Assembly: GCA_012270555.1 (NCBI GenBank)
Contig: JAAXIC010000047.1
Span: forward strand, 1 to 51,069
DNA: 51,069 nt
DNA from: Chloroflexota bacterium
GTDB taxonomy: Bacteria > Chloroflexota > UBA11872 > VXOZ01
Reading direction: 5' to 3'
Part shown: positions 43,404 to 51,069 of the stretch, piece after piece
Layout: each line of letters opens with the position of its first letter
Numbering within the stretch: the stretch's first letter is position 1
Made by a program: the position numbers and the translations under genes
The notes under the pieces: model-generated
The model's database searches: none
The model's input: only the letters and a program-made list of their open reading frames with translations
Told to the model about the DNA's origin: nothing

Positions 43404-44180
43404 TTACCCCTGCTCGTGCTCACGGCGCATGTCGTCGAGCTTGGCGATAGTCTCGATGATGTACTCGGCTTGGCGCGCCACACCTTGCTTGGTGCGTTCT
43501 TCGCCTGCGTCGCGGTCGGCTTTGGTGGGAAAGCCCCAGACGCCGCTCGGCGTGTAGTATTCCGTCGGGATCATGTCCACGAACTCGGAGCCTAAGTCGG
43601 GCGACGAGTCGACGACTTTCTCGGTGCGCATCAGTTCGGGATAGGCGTACATGAGGCGGGAGGTCTCGCTCTCGCCGGAGTGCCGGTCTTTGCCGGGGCC
43701 GGAGCCACCCGCGCCCACGGGCGCGCCCCACATCACGAGGAAGTCCGGGTCCCACATATTGAGCTCGCGGATGGTGGGCTTGAGAATCCAGTTGCCGCCG
43801 TGGGAACTGGTGACGATCATGCGCTTGAAGCCCTGGCGCTTCAGGCAGGCGGCGGTATCCTCGAGGATGGCGGCCACGGTGGCGGGCTTGAAGCTCAAGG
43901 TGCCTTTGTAGTTGAGGAATTCGCTCGACGTGCCGATGGGGATCGGCGGCAAGAGGTAGACGATGAGCCCACGCTTGGCCAGCTCACGCGCCAGCAAGCG
44001 GCTGCCGGAGAGCCCGAGCAGCCAGTCGGTACCCAGCGGCATGTGGTACGAGTGCTGCTCGATGGCGCCGATGCAGAAGAGCGCCGTGTCGCAGCCACTT
44101 TTCTCCACCTCCTCGAACGTGGAGGCCCAACTCAGAAACTCTTCATCCTGCAAGTCGTCGAACCAATGGTGCTCGCTCAT
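43404..44180 (-). CDS. creatininase family protein
   Basis: A 258-residue metal-dependent amidase-type protein. Metal-ligand motifs are typical: the Glu and His of GAIEQHSYHMPLGTDW, the His in SSHGGN, and the Glu of SGESETS, plus the family ending PSGVWGFPTKADRDAGEE. The family includes creatinine amidohydrolase and the MftE-type peptidase, so the substrate is uncertain. Two adjacent ATGs exist; the second, 44180, has AGGAGG at better spacing. It lies about 100 bases before the methyltransferase on the same strand, possibly one transcript. Confidence 0.85.
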   Translation of the reverse strand: MSEHHWFDDLQDEEFLSWASTFEEVEKSGCDTALFCIGAIEQHSYHMPLGTDWLLGLSGSRLLARELAKRGLIVYLLPPIPIGTSSEFLNYKGTLSFKPATVAAILEDTAACLKRQGFKRMIVTSSHGGNWILKPTIRELNMWDPDFLVMWGAPVGAGGSGPGKDRHSGESETSRLMYAYPELMRTEKVVDSSPDLGSEFVDMIPTEYYTPSGVWGFPTKADRDAGEERTKQGVARQAEYIIETIAKLDDMRREHEQG

Positions 44181-44541
44181 CATTTCCTCCTTCTGCTACG
44201 AAATCGTCCAACTCTATCCAGGCAGGCATTGTGGACAAAGCCAATTTTCCCCTCACCCCAACCCTCTCCCCTGGGAGAGGGGGTTTCTTTCCCCAGGGAG
44301 AGAGGTTTCTCGCCCACAGGTGGTTACGCAAAGGTCTCCCAGGGAGAGAGGTCTTTGTCGTCTGTCGGCGCAGAGCCTGCCCCGTACTCGATACGGGGTT
44401 GCAAACGTGTCCTGAGCACTTCGGCAGGCTCAGCACAGGCTCTGACGAAGGGCCTGCGCTACCGCCGGAGCGACGGGTACCTGTGGGCGTAGTCCTCACG
44501 CATCTTGCGTGGCTCGATTTGTCTGACCGTCTGCCGACGGC
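44181..44541. other. intergenic region with repeats
   Basis: No gene is supported. It contains the CCCCTCACCCCAACCC / CTCTCCCCTGGGAGAGG unit (44248-44310), a TTACGCAAAG / CTCCCAGGGAGAG unit (44325-44357), and at about 44365-44405 the segment GCGCAGAGCCTGCCCCGTAC followed by TCGATACGGGGTTGCAAAC, which is repeated at 46816-46866 and, inverted, near 47190-47220 and 48568-48600. Confidence 0.55.
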
Positions 44542-45441
44542 TTACGAGCCACCGAACTGCACCGGTATCGTCACGCCTTCAAAGTCCCCGTCCTGCGCGT
44601 CGAAGTCGCCGACGAGCAGTTTGCCCGCGCCCGTGCGGTTCGGGACGGCAATCGTGGCGGAAAAGGAGCCCCACGTCTCGATATAGTCGGTGGAGGTGGC
44701 AACGGCGCGGACAAGCTCGTTGCCGTCGCTATCCTGCAGAATGATGACGTTATTTCCCTCGAAGTGCCGCGAGTACCCGCTGACCGTCAATGTTCCCTGG
44801 ATAGTTGCCCCGGGTCGCGGCGTAATGAGCACCGTGTCCTTGGCGGTAACAGGCAGTGCGTACGATTCCTTGCCGCCGGGCGCCACGTCAATGACCAGCC
44901 GCAACGGGTCGCGCAACTCCTGCACGCGGACCTGGTATTCAATCGGTATGAATACGTCCACGAACAGACTGAGGTCCGACGCGCGGACGACATACACCTG
45001 GGTAAACCAGTCGAGCTTCTCTGCCAGTTGCGCGTCGGTGAACGCGGTCTCGATCACGGTTGGGAGATGAATCCGCACCACGCCCTCCCCGGGCGCTTTC
45101 TCGATCCGCCAATGGGGCACCGCGCCAGCATCACCTTCGTCTGTAGCGAAATCGATCACCAAGCGGTCGAATTCCGGATGCTGTCCAAAGCGAATGTCCG
45201 TAATGCGCGCGGCCGGCATTTCCTCCCCGTCCATCACGGTCGGCGCAGCCGGAGACGCCGTAGGTTCCATCCCATCCGACGCGGCTTGCGTTGCCGGGGT
45301 TGCCTCCGCCGTGGCGCTCGTTTCGTCGGACTGCAACGCCTCAGTTCCCTCTTGAGCGGCGCATGCGCTCAACAGAAGCGCGAGCGTGAGCGCCGCAAGC
45401 CCGGCCATCCAACGGAGATGAAAGCATGTGTTGGCAAGCAC
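44542..45441 (-). CDS. lipoprotein with AMIN-like and Gmad2-like domains
   Basis: A 299-residue lipoprotein. The signal ends at the lipobox LLLSAC (Cys at about 27), after which comes an acidic and Ala/Thr-rich linker. Then follow an AMIN-like region (about 78-195; FDRLVIDFATDE, DPLRLVIDVAPG) and a Gmad2-like beta-sandwich (about 205-299; ITPRPGATIQGTLTVSGYSR, WGSFSATIAVP). AMIN domains bind peptidoglycan or secretin-type partners, and Gmad2 occurs in envelope and spore proteins, so a role in the cell envelope is likely. I chose GTG 45441, preceded by AAAGGA, over more distant starts; the open frame upstream is not protein-like. Confidence 0.75.
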   Translation of the reverse strand: MLANTCFHLRWMAGLAALTLALLLSACAAQEGTEALQSDETSATAEATPATQAASDGMEPTASPAAPTVMDGEEMPAARITDIRFGQHPEFDRLVIDFATDEGDAGAVPHWRIEKAPGEGVVRIHLPTVIETAFTDAQLAEKLDWFTQVYVVRASDLSLFVDVFIPIEYQVRVQELRDPLRLVIDVAPGGKESYALPVTAKDTVLITPRPGATIQGTLTVSGYSRHFEGNNVIILQDSDGNELVRAVATSTDYIETWGSFSATIAVPNRTGAGKLLVGDFDAQDGDFEGVTIPVQFGGS

Positions 45442-45610
45442 TTTTTGTCCTTTCGTTGAAGGTATTTCGACACCGTTACATCGGAACCCAGTCTGACCTC
45501 TCCTCGAATCAAAGCAGGAATTCACCTTCACATATCCTCCCGGACTCCGGCCTGCGCCAGTGTGGCGCTGAAGCGCCAGAGAATATCTGTCCAGTAACCC
45601 AAAGCCCATG

Positions 45611-46792
45611 CTATCCCTCCTGAGGACGCGGCCCGTACCAGCGGCGCACGGGCCGTCCCGTCTGGTTGTACACTTCGCCGGCGCGAATCGTGTAGGTTGC
45701 CTCCAGGTGTTGCTCGCCGGTGCGCGTAGTGCCCTCGGCATCCAACATAGGATAGGGCCCCGATTCGACGCGCAGCACCGCGATGTCGGCAACGCCGCTG
45801 ACCTGCAAGTGCCCCAGGGAGTCCCCCATGTCGATGGCAGCCGCCGCGTTTCGTGTCGTTCGCGCCACCACGTCGGGAACGTCCCGCCCCAGGTAGAGGA
45901 ACTTTGACATAACATCGGGCAGGCTCAGCGCGGTGGCGTGGGACGAATAATTGTGAAGATCCGTACTGATGGTATCGGGCAGGAAGCCGTCTGCCAGCGC
46001 ATCCCGCGCTACTTCAAAAGAAAAACTGCCCTGCCCGTGACCCACGTCGAAGGTGATGCCGTTCTGCTGAGCGGCGCGCACTTCTGGCAGCACCGTCCGC
46101 GTTTGCTGGTCCAGAATCAGCCTGCCTCTGCCCGTAAAGCAATGGGTGATGATGTCGCCGGGTTTCAGGATCGGCAGGATTTCCGACATGTACTGCTCGC
46201 TATCGGAAATATGCACCATCATGCGGGTGCCGGTGGCATCGCGCACCGCCGCCGCGCGGCGCAAGGGTTCCAAGCCATTGGGCCCGCAAATCGGTTTGGC
46301 GACGCGCACCTTCACCCCTATCGCCACGTCCCGGTTGGCCTCGATCGTCTTGATCGCGTCTTCCACCCCGCAGTAGGACAGGTTGAGGTTCTCGCCCACG
46401 CGCATGTCGGTGATGCCGATGCTCGATATATTGACGAAGGCGAATGCCCGCGTACGGGCCTGACCCACAATGAAGTGACGGAAGCCGGTGAAATTCGCCC
46501 ATCCGGCGCTGCCAGCATCCGCCGCCGTGGTGACACCGGTGGTCAGACACATCGGGTCGGGCAGCACGCCGAGATCGGTGCCGCCCCAGTAGAGGTGCGC
46601 GTGGAGGTCTATGAGACCGGGCGTCACAAAGTGGTCGGCGACGTCGAGCACGAGCCAGGCGTCGTCGGTCGGGAGGTCTTCTTCTACGGCGGTAATGCGG
46701 CCGTGCTTGGTGCCGATGTCCAGCTTCGCGTCGATGCCCTGCGCGGGGTCGAGGACGCGCCCTCCCTTGAGCACTACGTCAAAGGTTGCCAT
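45611..46792 (-). CDS. amidohydrolase/deacetylase family metallohydrolase (dihydroorotase-like)
   Basis: A 393-residue TIM-barrel metallohydrolase with the small composite beta-domain formed by the N and C termini. Motifs are visible in order: PGLIDLHAHLYWGG (metal 1), VGVKVRVAK with a possible carboxylated lysine, MVHISDSEQ, ITHCFTGRG, and STDLHN (final Asp ligand). The layout matches the deacetylase/dihydroorotase branch; the substrate (for example an N-acyl amino acid or cyclic amide) cannot be told. The ATG is at 46792. It lies about 170 bases upstream of the lipoprotein gene on the same strand, with a hairpin TGGCGCT/AGCGCCA between. Confidence 0.85.
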   Translation of the reverse strand: MATFDVVLKGGRVLDPAQGIDAKLDIGTKHGRITAVEEDLPTDDAWLVLDVADHFVTPGLIDLHAHLYWGGTDLGVLPDPMCLTTGVTTAADAGSAGWANFTGFRHFIVGQARTRAFAFVNISSIGITDMRVGENLNLSYCGVEDAIKTIEANRDVAIGVKVRVAKPICGPNGLEPLRRAAAVRDATGTRMMVHISDSEQYMSEILPILKPGDIITHCFTGRGRLILDQQTRTVLPEVRAAQQNGITFDVGHGQGSFSFEVARDALADGFLPDTISTDLHNYSSHATALSLPDVMSKFLYLGRDVPDVVARTTRNAAAAIDMGDSLGHLQVSGVADIAVLRVESGPYPMLDAEGTTRTGEQHLEATYTIRAGEVYNQTGRPVRRWYGPRPQEG

Positions 46793-47309
46793 GAGGATTG
46801 CTTCTTTCTACGAGTGGGCGCAGAGCCTGCCCCGTACTCGATACGGGGTTGCAAACCTGCGCTACCGGGGATACGTCAAAGGTCGCCATAGCAGTTGCTT
46901 CCTTCTGTATATGGCTGCGCTTTGCAGACAACAAGCTGAGGGGGAATCATGGTAGGCTGAGCGAGGGTATATACCATTATATGACGAAAGCACTCAGAAG
47001 CGAAACTTAATAGACAAACTGGGCTTCGACAGGGACTTGGCGTAGACCCCTAAGCACGAACGGGAGTGTGCCTTCCGTAGAAGTGGTAACTGCCACTTCT
47101 CGTAGAAACGAGATGGCCCTGCCTGGAAACGGGAATAATCCTTCCAGCACGAAATGCGCTCAGCCTTCCTAGCTAGATTCCGTTCGCCCCCGTATCACGT
47201 ACGGGGCAGGCTCTGAGCTTGTCGAAGGGCCGCAGGGCGCGTTATCAGAGATTGACCGGTTTGGGCGAGACTTTGCCACCCGGTAACCTAAAGTCGAGAA
47301 AACCGCACC
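46793..47309. other. intergenic region with several hairpins
   Basis: No gene is supported over about 520 bases. It holds the GCAGAGCCTGCCCCGTAC repeat (46816-46868, ending in a half-copy of the GCAAACCTGCGC palindrome), a TTCGACAGGGACTTGG/GAACGG unit (about 47028-47062), the stem AGAAGTGG/CCACTTCT (47079-47086 and 47093-47100), an adjacent CTCGT/ACGAG hairpin, and an inverted CCCCGTATCACGTACGGGG unit near 47191-47209. Confidence 0.5.
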
Positions 47310-48470
47310 ATGAAGATTACCGATGTCAAGACCACCGCCGTGCGCGTACCGCTGAGCGAACCGGTCAAGTGGTCGGGCGGCACGCGGGGTACGGCACCGG
47401 CGCTCATCGTAGAGATTGAGACAGACGCGGGTATCGTCGGCCTCGGCGAGTGCGCAGGGCCGCACATTCCCGTCATCCGCGCGGCCGTTGATGAGGAATT
47501 GCGTCCGCTGCTCATCGGCCAGGACCCGCTGCGCACCGAGTTCCTGCTCCACCGCATGGACGAGCACGTCATCCACTGGTTCCGCACCGGCAATCACGCC
47601 ATCGCCGGTCTGGAAATGGCGCTCCTCGACATAAAGGCCAAGTATTTTGGCGCCAGCGTCTCCGACCTGCTTGGCGGCAAGTACCGTGACGCGGTGGATT
47701 ACATGGGCTATCTCTTCATCGACACGCCGGAACGGAATGCGGCTAAGGCGAAAGCGTATGTTGACCAAGGATTTCGCAGTCTGAAAGTGAAGGTTGGACG
47801 TAGCATAGAGCAAGATGCGGCCAGTATCGCCGCCATACGGGATGTCGTGGGCCCCGACGTGCGGATTCGCATCGACGCCAACCAGGGCTGGAGCGTGCCC
47901 ACGGCCATCAAAGCCATCCGCGCCATGGAGCCCTACGGACTGGAGTACGTGGAGCAGCCAGTGACCGACCGGGACTTCGACGGCATGGCGCAGGTGGCCC
48001 GCGCCGTGGAAACGCCGGTTGCCGCCGACGAAAGCTGCAAGACGGTCCTCGACGCGCTGCAACTCGCAGAGAAACAGGCGTGCGGCGTATTTGTCATCTA
48101 CGTGTCGGAAGCGGGCGGCCTCTTGAAGTCACGGCAGATCGCCGACATTGCGTATCAGTCCGGCATCACGTGCGTGCTGGGCACCTGGGCCGAGCTTGGC
48201 ATTGGCACGCTGGCGGGCGCGCACCTCATCGCCAGCCACCGCAGCTTTACCCTGGCCAACGACACCCACTATCCGATCCAGGAAGACGATGTGATCACAC
48301 CCTTGCTGCGCATTGAAGAGGGAACACTGCGCTTACCCGAGAAGCCCGGTCTGGGCGCGACACTCGACCGCGAAAAGCTCGCAGCCTATGCAAATTACCC
48401 GGCGCGCGAAACCGTCCACGGCGACCCGGAGAGTCCGGATACCATACTGCGCCGCGGGCAAATTCTCTGA
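47310..48470 (+). CDS. mandelate racemase/muconate lactonizing enzyme family protein
   Basis: A 386-residue enolase-superfamily enzyme, an acid/base sugar-acid dehydratase, racemase or cycloisomerase. The catalytic KxK reads SLKVKVG near 164-166, metal ligands lie in RIDANQGW (Asp), EYVEQPV (Glu) and AADESCKT (Asp/Glu), all in the expected order. The KxK and AADES pattern suggests the muconate lactonizing/dipeptide epimerase-like branch, but the substrate is not known. The gene is divergent from the amidohydrolase, which may act on related compounds. The ATG lies after only a weak purine-rich site. Confidence 0.87.
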   Translation: MKITDVKTTAVRVPLSEPVKWSGGTRGTAPALIVEIETDAGIVGLGECAGPHIPVIRAAVDEELRPLLIGQDPLRTEFLLHRMDEHVIHWFRTGNHAIAGLEMALLDIKAKYFGASVSDLLGGKYRDAVDYMGYLFIDTPERNAAKAKAYVDQGFRSLKVKVGRSIEQDAASIAAIRDVVGPDVRIRIDANQGWSVPTAIKAIRAMEPYGLEYVEQPVTDRDFDGMAQVARAVETPVAADESCKTVLDALQLAEKQACGVFVIYVSEAGGLLKSRQIADIAYQSGITCVLGTWAELGIGTLAGAHLIASHRSFTLANDTHYPIQEDDVITPLLRIEEGTLRLPEKPGLGATLDREKLAAYANYPARETVHGDPESPDTILRRGQIL

Positions 48471-48728
48471 TTAGAAGCTATCTCATAACTCGGATCGACT
48501 TGCCAACTCGTGCTTCGACAAGGGCTTCGCGCAGCACTCAGCACGAACGGATTGTTCGCTTTTTCGTTCGCCCCCGTATCAAGTACGGGGCAGGCTCTGA
48601 GCCTGTCGAAGGGCGGGTCCGCACAAAGCGATGTATTTATGAGATGAGTTCTAGCGCTCTTGCCGTGATTGCGTAGTTGCCGGGCACGTCAGAAAGAGGC
48701 TTTTGCAGGAATTCAGCCCTCTGCAGGT
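48471..48728. other. intergenic gap with inverted repeats
   Basis: No gene is seen. GTGCTTCGACAAGGGCTTCG (48511-48530) with AGCACTCAGCACGAACGG is the reversed form of the 3323-3398 family, and CCCCGTATCAAGTACGGGG at about 48572-48590 continues into GCAGGCTCTGAGCCTGTCG. It separates the convergent mandelate racemase-type and deacetylase genes. Confidence 0.5.
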
Positions 48729-49658
48729 TCAGGTTCTTCCCCGCTTAAGCTGGTTTGGACCCGCGCCGTACCAGTTGAGCTTGTGCGCGACGCTCCACCA
48801 GAGATCCCAGGCTTCGACGCGGATGCGGCGTAACGCGTATGGAACCTCAGCCGATTGGTGCACACCAGGGCCGATTGCAACCGCGGCCTCGTACCCGGCA
48901 GCCTGCACTACCTGGCGGATTTGCTCATTCTGGTAACCACGCGGGTAGTCGAAGTAGCGCACTGTCTTGCCAAGCCGCTCCTCTAAGAGTTGTTTGGAGA
49001 TGACAACCTCTGCCAGCACCGCGCCCCAGTCCGTCTTTGCGAGCCGGGGCAAGTCGGCGTGATTGAGCGTGTGTGATTCCACCTCCATGCCAAAGTCCGC
49101 GATAGCAGCGAGTTGGTCCCAGTCCATGTATCCATCTTGGCGTTCGTGAAACCCCGGCATCACGAAGAAGGTAGCAGGGACCTTGTACTGTTTGAGCACG
49201 GGAAACACCGCGTCGTACTGTATTCTCCAGCCGTCATCGAACGTAAGCACAATCGGCATCTGGGGAAGCTCTTCTTCCCCAAAGAGACCTTTCAGCGCGC
49301 TGTGCAAAGAGAGCGGCCGGTACCCGGCGGCGAGCATGCCCGCCAATTGCGCCTCGAACACCCGCGCCACGGTCGCCCGGTGGTACATGAGGATCGGCAA
49401 GGCAACGGCGTTCTCGGGCAGTGCCGGTTCGGAGCGATACGGCGGCTGCCAGGGGACGGGCTCAAGTGTGGCAGGGGCCTTGAGCTGCGCGACGGGCGTC
49501 GTTTGCTGCCCCTCGGCCAGGCTAAGGTCGTTAGCGCCGGTTTCAGCTTGCGCCGGTGCCGGCAGCAGCCGCGTCACCGGCACTGCCGCCGCAACGCCGA
49601 CGAGTTGCTGGAGTACTTCCCGACGCGTTTTGTCATTGCTTTTGCGGTTGCCCACCAT
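48729..49658 (-). CDS. polysaccharide deacetylase family protein with Tat-type signal
   Basis: A 309-residue exported NodB-domain enzyme. The N terminus NDKTRREVLQQLVGVAAA has the twin-arginine pattern, so export in folded form is likely; processing near PAQAE. The NodB catalytic motifs are LTFDDGW (Asp-Asp), SHTLNHADL (His-x3-His) and FDYPRGYQNEQ. It may deacetylate peptidoglycan, chitin or a capsule. ATG 49658 is chosen because a twin-arginine signal starts there and AGGGCGG precedes it; an ATG 33 bases upstream only adds residues. It is divergent from the penicillin-binding protein, in keeping with a wall-related role. Confidence 0.87.
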   Translation of the reverse strand: MVGNRKSNDKTRREVLQQLVGVAAAVPVTRLLPAPAQAETGANDLSLAEGQQTTPVAQLKAPATLEPVPWQPPYRSEPALPENAVALPILMYHRATVARVFEAQLAGMLAAGYRPLSLHSALKGLFGEEELPQMPIVLTFDDGWRIQYDAVFPVLKQYKVPATFFVMPGFHERQDGYMDWDQLAAIADFGMEVESHTLNHADLPRLAKTDWGAVLAEVVISKQLLEERLGKTVRYFDYPRGYQNEQIRQVVQAAGYEAAVAIGPGVHQSAEVPYALRRIRVEAWDLWWSVAHKLNWYGAGPNQLKRGRT

Positions 49659-49993
49659 AGTCCGCCCTGCTGCGTACGCTCGCGCCGACACTAATGCACT
49701 GCCTGGCTGCCTCTATCCTCACCATACTACTCTCTAGGGCAACATGCATACCCTTCTCACATCCCTTTCTCCCAGAACCAGTGGCGCATTCTCGATAAGC
49801 GCGTTCGCCATAAAGCCGCTGAGGCAGCCTGCACTCTACCCAGCAATCGGGATGGGTGTGCGCGGTTATGCAGGTTTATTGAGTCATTCAGCCTGTTCTC
49901 ATGTATGATTGACACAATGAGGCTCAAGCCAGCGGTATGCTGATGTGGGGATTCAGGGTACCGTGTTCTCGCTTGAGGGGTGGAGGCGCATTC
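49659..49993. other. intergenic region between divergent deacetylase and penicillin-binding protein genes
   Basis: No gene is supported. TTGAGT (49879-49884) and TATGAT (49904-49909), 19 bases apart, are a fair promoter candidate for the plus-strand gene. A GGGTGGAGG ribosome binding site lies just before the ATG at 49994. Nothing else is recognised. Confidence 0.4.
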
Positions 49994-51069
49994 ATGCTCG
50001 GGACCATGCGGCAATTTGCCTCGTCACGGCGCGTCTTTCTGGGCCGGCGGCGCGTCGTACTCGGGCTTGTCTTACTCGCGGGCATCCTCGCGGCTGCCTG
50101 TGGGCCGCAAGTAGCGCCGGGCAGCAACGTAGTGACGGACGCGGACTACGCCGCGTGTCTCGATCAGATCCGGAGTCAGGCGCAGCCGGCGGCAACGTAC
50201 ATCTACGACCGACACGGCACCTTGCTTGCCACCATTACCGATCCGGACGCGGGCCTGCGCATCATCCTCGCCTCCGACGACATGCCGCTCCTCGTCAAGC
50301 AGGCCACCGTCGCCGCCGAGGACCGTTTCTTCTACCAGCACCCCGGCTACGACATGCGGGCCATCACCCGCGCGTGGGTACAGAATCAACAAGCCGGTGA
50401 GGTCGTCTCCGGCGGCAGCACGATCACCCAGCAACTCGTCAAGAACATCTGTCTTACCCCCGAACAGACGTACGACCGGAAGCTGAGAGAAATCAATCTC
50501 GCCGCGCGGCTGACGGCGCAGTTCAGCCGAGACTCCATCCTCACGTTCTACCTCAACAAGGTCTACTACGGCAGCCAAGCCTATGGCATCGAGGCCGCGG
50601 CCAATGTGTTCTTTGGCAAGAGCGCGCAGGGCCTTACGCTGGCGGAAGCCGCCATGCTTGCCGGACTGACCCAGTCGCCCTCGCGCGATAATCCGTATGC
50701 CAACGTTGAGAGAGCCAGGGCCCGGCAGCGGTACGTGCTCGCACAGATGGTGGTGGCCGGCTATATCTCGCAAGCCGAGATGGAGGAGGCTTTCGCCCAG
50801 CCGTTGGAGTACAAGCGCTTGCAGCCAGAATCGGTCGAGTCCGATGAGGAGGCCACGTCCGCTGCGGAAGATACACCGGAGGACACGGTTTTAGCGCCGC
50901 ATTTCGTGCAGTTCGTGCGCGAGCAACTGGCAGCGCACTATGGGGCGGAGCGTGTACGCCAGGGTGGTTTGCACGTCTACACCACGCTCGATCTAAACTT
51001 GCAAAACATTGCGGAAGAAGTCGCGCGGGAGCACATTGCTTCTCTAGCAGGCTTCAACGTAACCAACGC
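49994..51069 (+). CDS. class A penicillin-binding protein, N-terminal part (runs off the window)
   Basis: The first 358 codons of a bifunctional peptidoglycan synthase; the gene continues beyond the window. After a short cytoplasmic start (MLGTMRQFASSRRVFLGRRR) a hydrophobic segment VVLGLVLLAGILAAAC anchors it, ending in a Cys that could be a lipid site although the box is weak. The GT51 glycosyltransferase motifs follow: AAEDRFFYQHPG (catalytic Glu), GGSTITQQLVKN, RKLREINLA and LNKVYYGSQAYGIEAAA. Near the window end HVYTTLDLNLQ starts the transpeptidase part. Its Ser motif lies outside. ATG 49994 has GGGTGGAGG upstream; a second ATG four codons on is possible. Confidence 0.9.
   Translation, partial: MLGTMRQFASSRRVFLGRRRVVLGLVLLAGILAAACGPQVAPGSNVVTDADYAACLDQIRSQAQPAATYIYDRHGTLLATITDPDAGLRIILASDDMPLLVKQATVAAEDRFFYQHPGYDMRAITRAWVQNQQAGEVVSGGSTITQQLVKNICLTPEQTYDRKLREINLAARLTAQFSRDSILTFYLNKVYYGSQAYGIEAAANVFFGKSAQGLTLAEAAMLAGLTQSPSRDNPYANVERARARQRYVLAQMVVAGYISQAEMEEAFAQPLEYKRLQPESVESDEEATSAAEDTPEDTVLAPHFVQFVREQLAAHYGAERVRQGGLHVYTTLDLNLQNIAEEVAREHIASLAGFNVTN

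Noticed and set aside
45442-45915. N-terminal extension of the lipoprotein frame
   Set aside because: The upstream part overlaps the next gene's 3' end and the intergenic hairpin; the GTG at 45441 with AAAGGA gives a proper lipoprotein signal.

Overview
The window looks like chromosomal DNA of a GC-rich bacterium, most likely a member of Chloroflexota (a SAR202/Dehalococcoidia-like marine or sponge-associated lineage). This is inferred, not proven. The reasons are the unusual arginyl- and isoleucyl-tRNA synthetase signatures, a dimeric archaeal/eukaryote-style glycyl-tRNA synthetase, a mix of amidohydrolase, creatininase, enolase-superfamily and DUF3604 genes, and many short palindromic intergenic repeats. 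There are no phage genes, no intact insertion sequence and no CRISPR array. Most genes are single or in short runs of two or three, typical of a streamlined housekeeping region.

Layout. 1-2149: repeat-rich leader and argS. 2442-6742: an amidohydrolase, a sulfite-exporter-type transporter split into two overlapping half genes, and a beta-propeller glycosidase with a Gfo/Idh/MocA dehydrogenase. 7087-10803: miaB, a PqqD-like/MEMO fusion and an SDR dehydrogenase. 11447-17874: ileS, a phosphatase-like gene with an in-frame UGA exactly at the catalytic cysteine, a small membrane coiled-coil protein, glyS and recO. 18174-25182: a CNNM/CorC-type membrane protein, a GlmU-like protein whose uridyltransferase half has lost key residues, tRNA-Gln(TTG), pepF and lepA. 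25464-30751: asd, a Uma2-family nuclease, dapB and pnp (pnp and dapB 9 bases apart). 31482-36818: a DUF3604 protein, a nucleoside phosphorylase, glpK and a type-4 uracil-DNA glycosylase. 36950-39950: a secreted protein with three diverged copies of one domain, only the last keeping an HExxH metallopeptidase site, then dapA. 40374-42325: a GHMP sugar kinase overlapping galU. 42607-51069: a methyltransferase, creatininase, an AMIN/Gmad2-like lipoprotein, a second amidohydrolase, a mandelate racemase-family enzyme, a Tat-type polysaccharide deacetylase and the start of a class A penicillin-binding protein.

How the genes work together. asd, dapA and dapB supply diaminopimelate/lysine from three separate places; with the GlmU-like protein and the penicillin-binding protein they point to a peptidoglycan wall. 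argS, ileS, glyS, tRNA-Gln, miaB and lepA serve translation; recO and the uracil-DNA glycosylase serve repair; pnp serves RNA turnover. The amidohydrolases, creatininase, enolase-superfamily enzyme, glycosidase and oxidoreductases look like scavenging of small organic compounds.

Most worth a second look: the phosphatase-like gene with UGA at the catalytic cysteine (14784-15245), the triplicated metallopeptidase (36950-38797), the GlmU-like protein with an eroded N-terminal active site (19609-21009), the long inverted repeat in the pnp leader (30796-30966), and palindromic repeats whose copies differ by compensating base changes.
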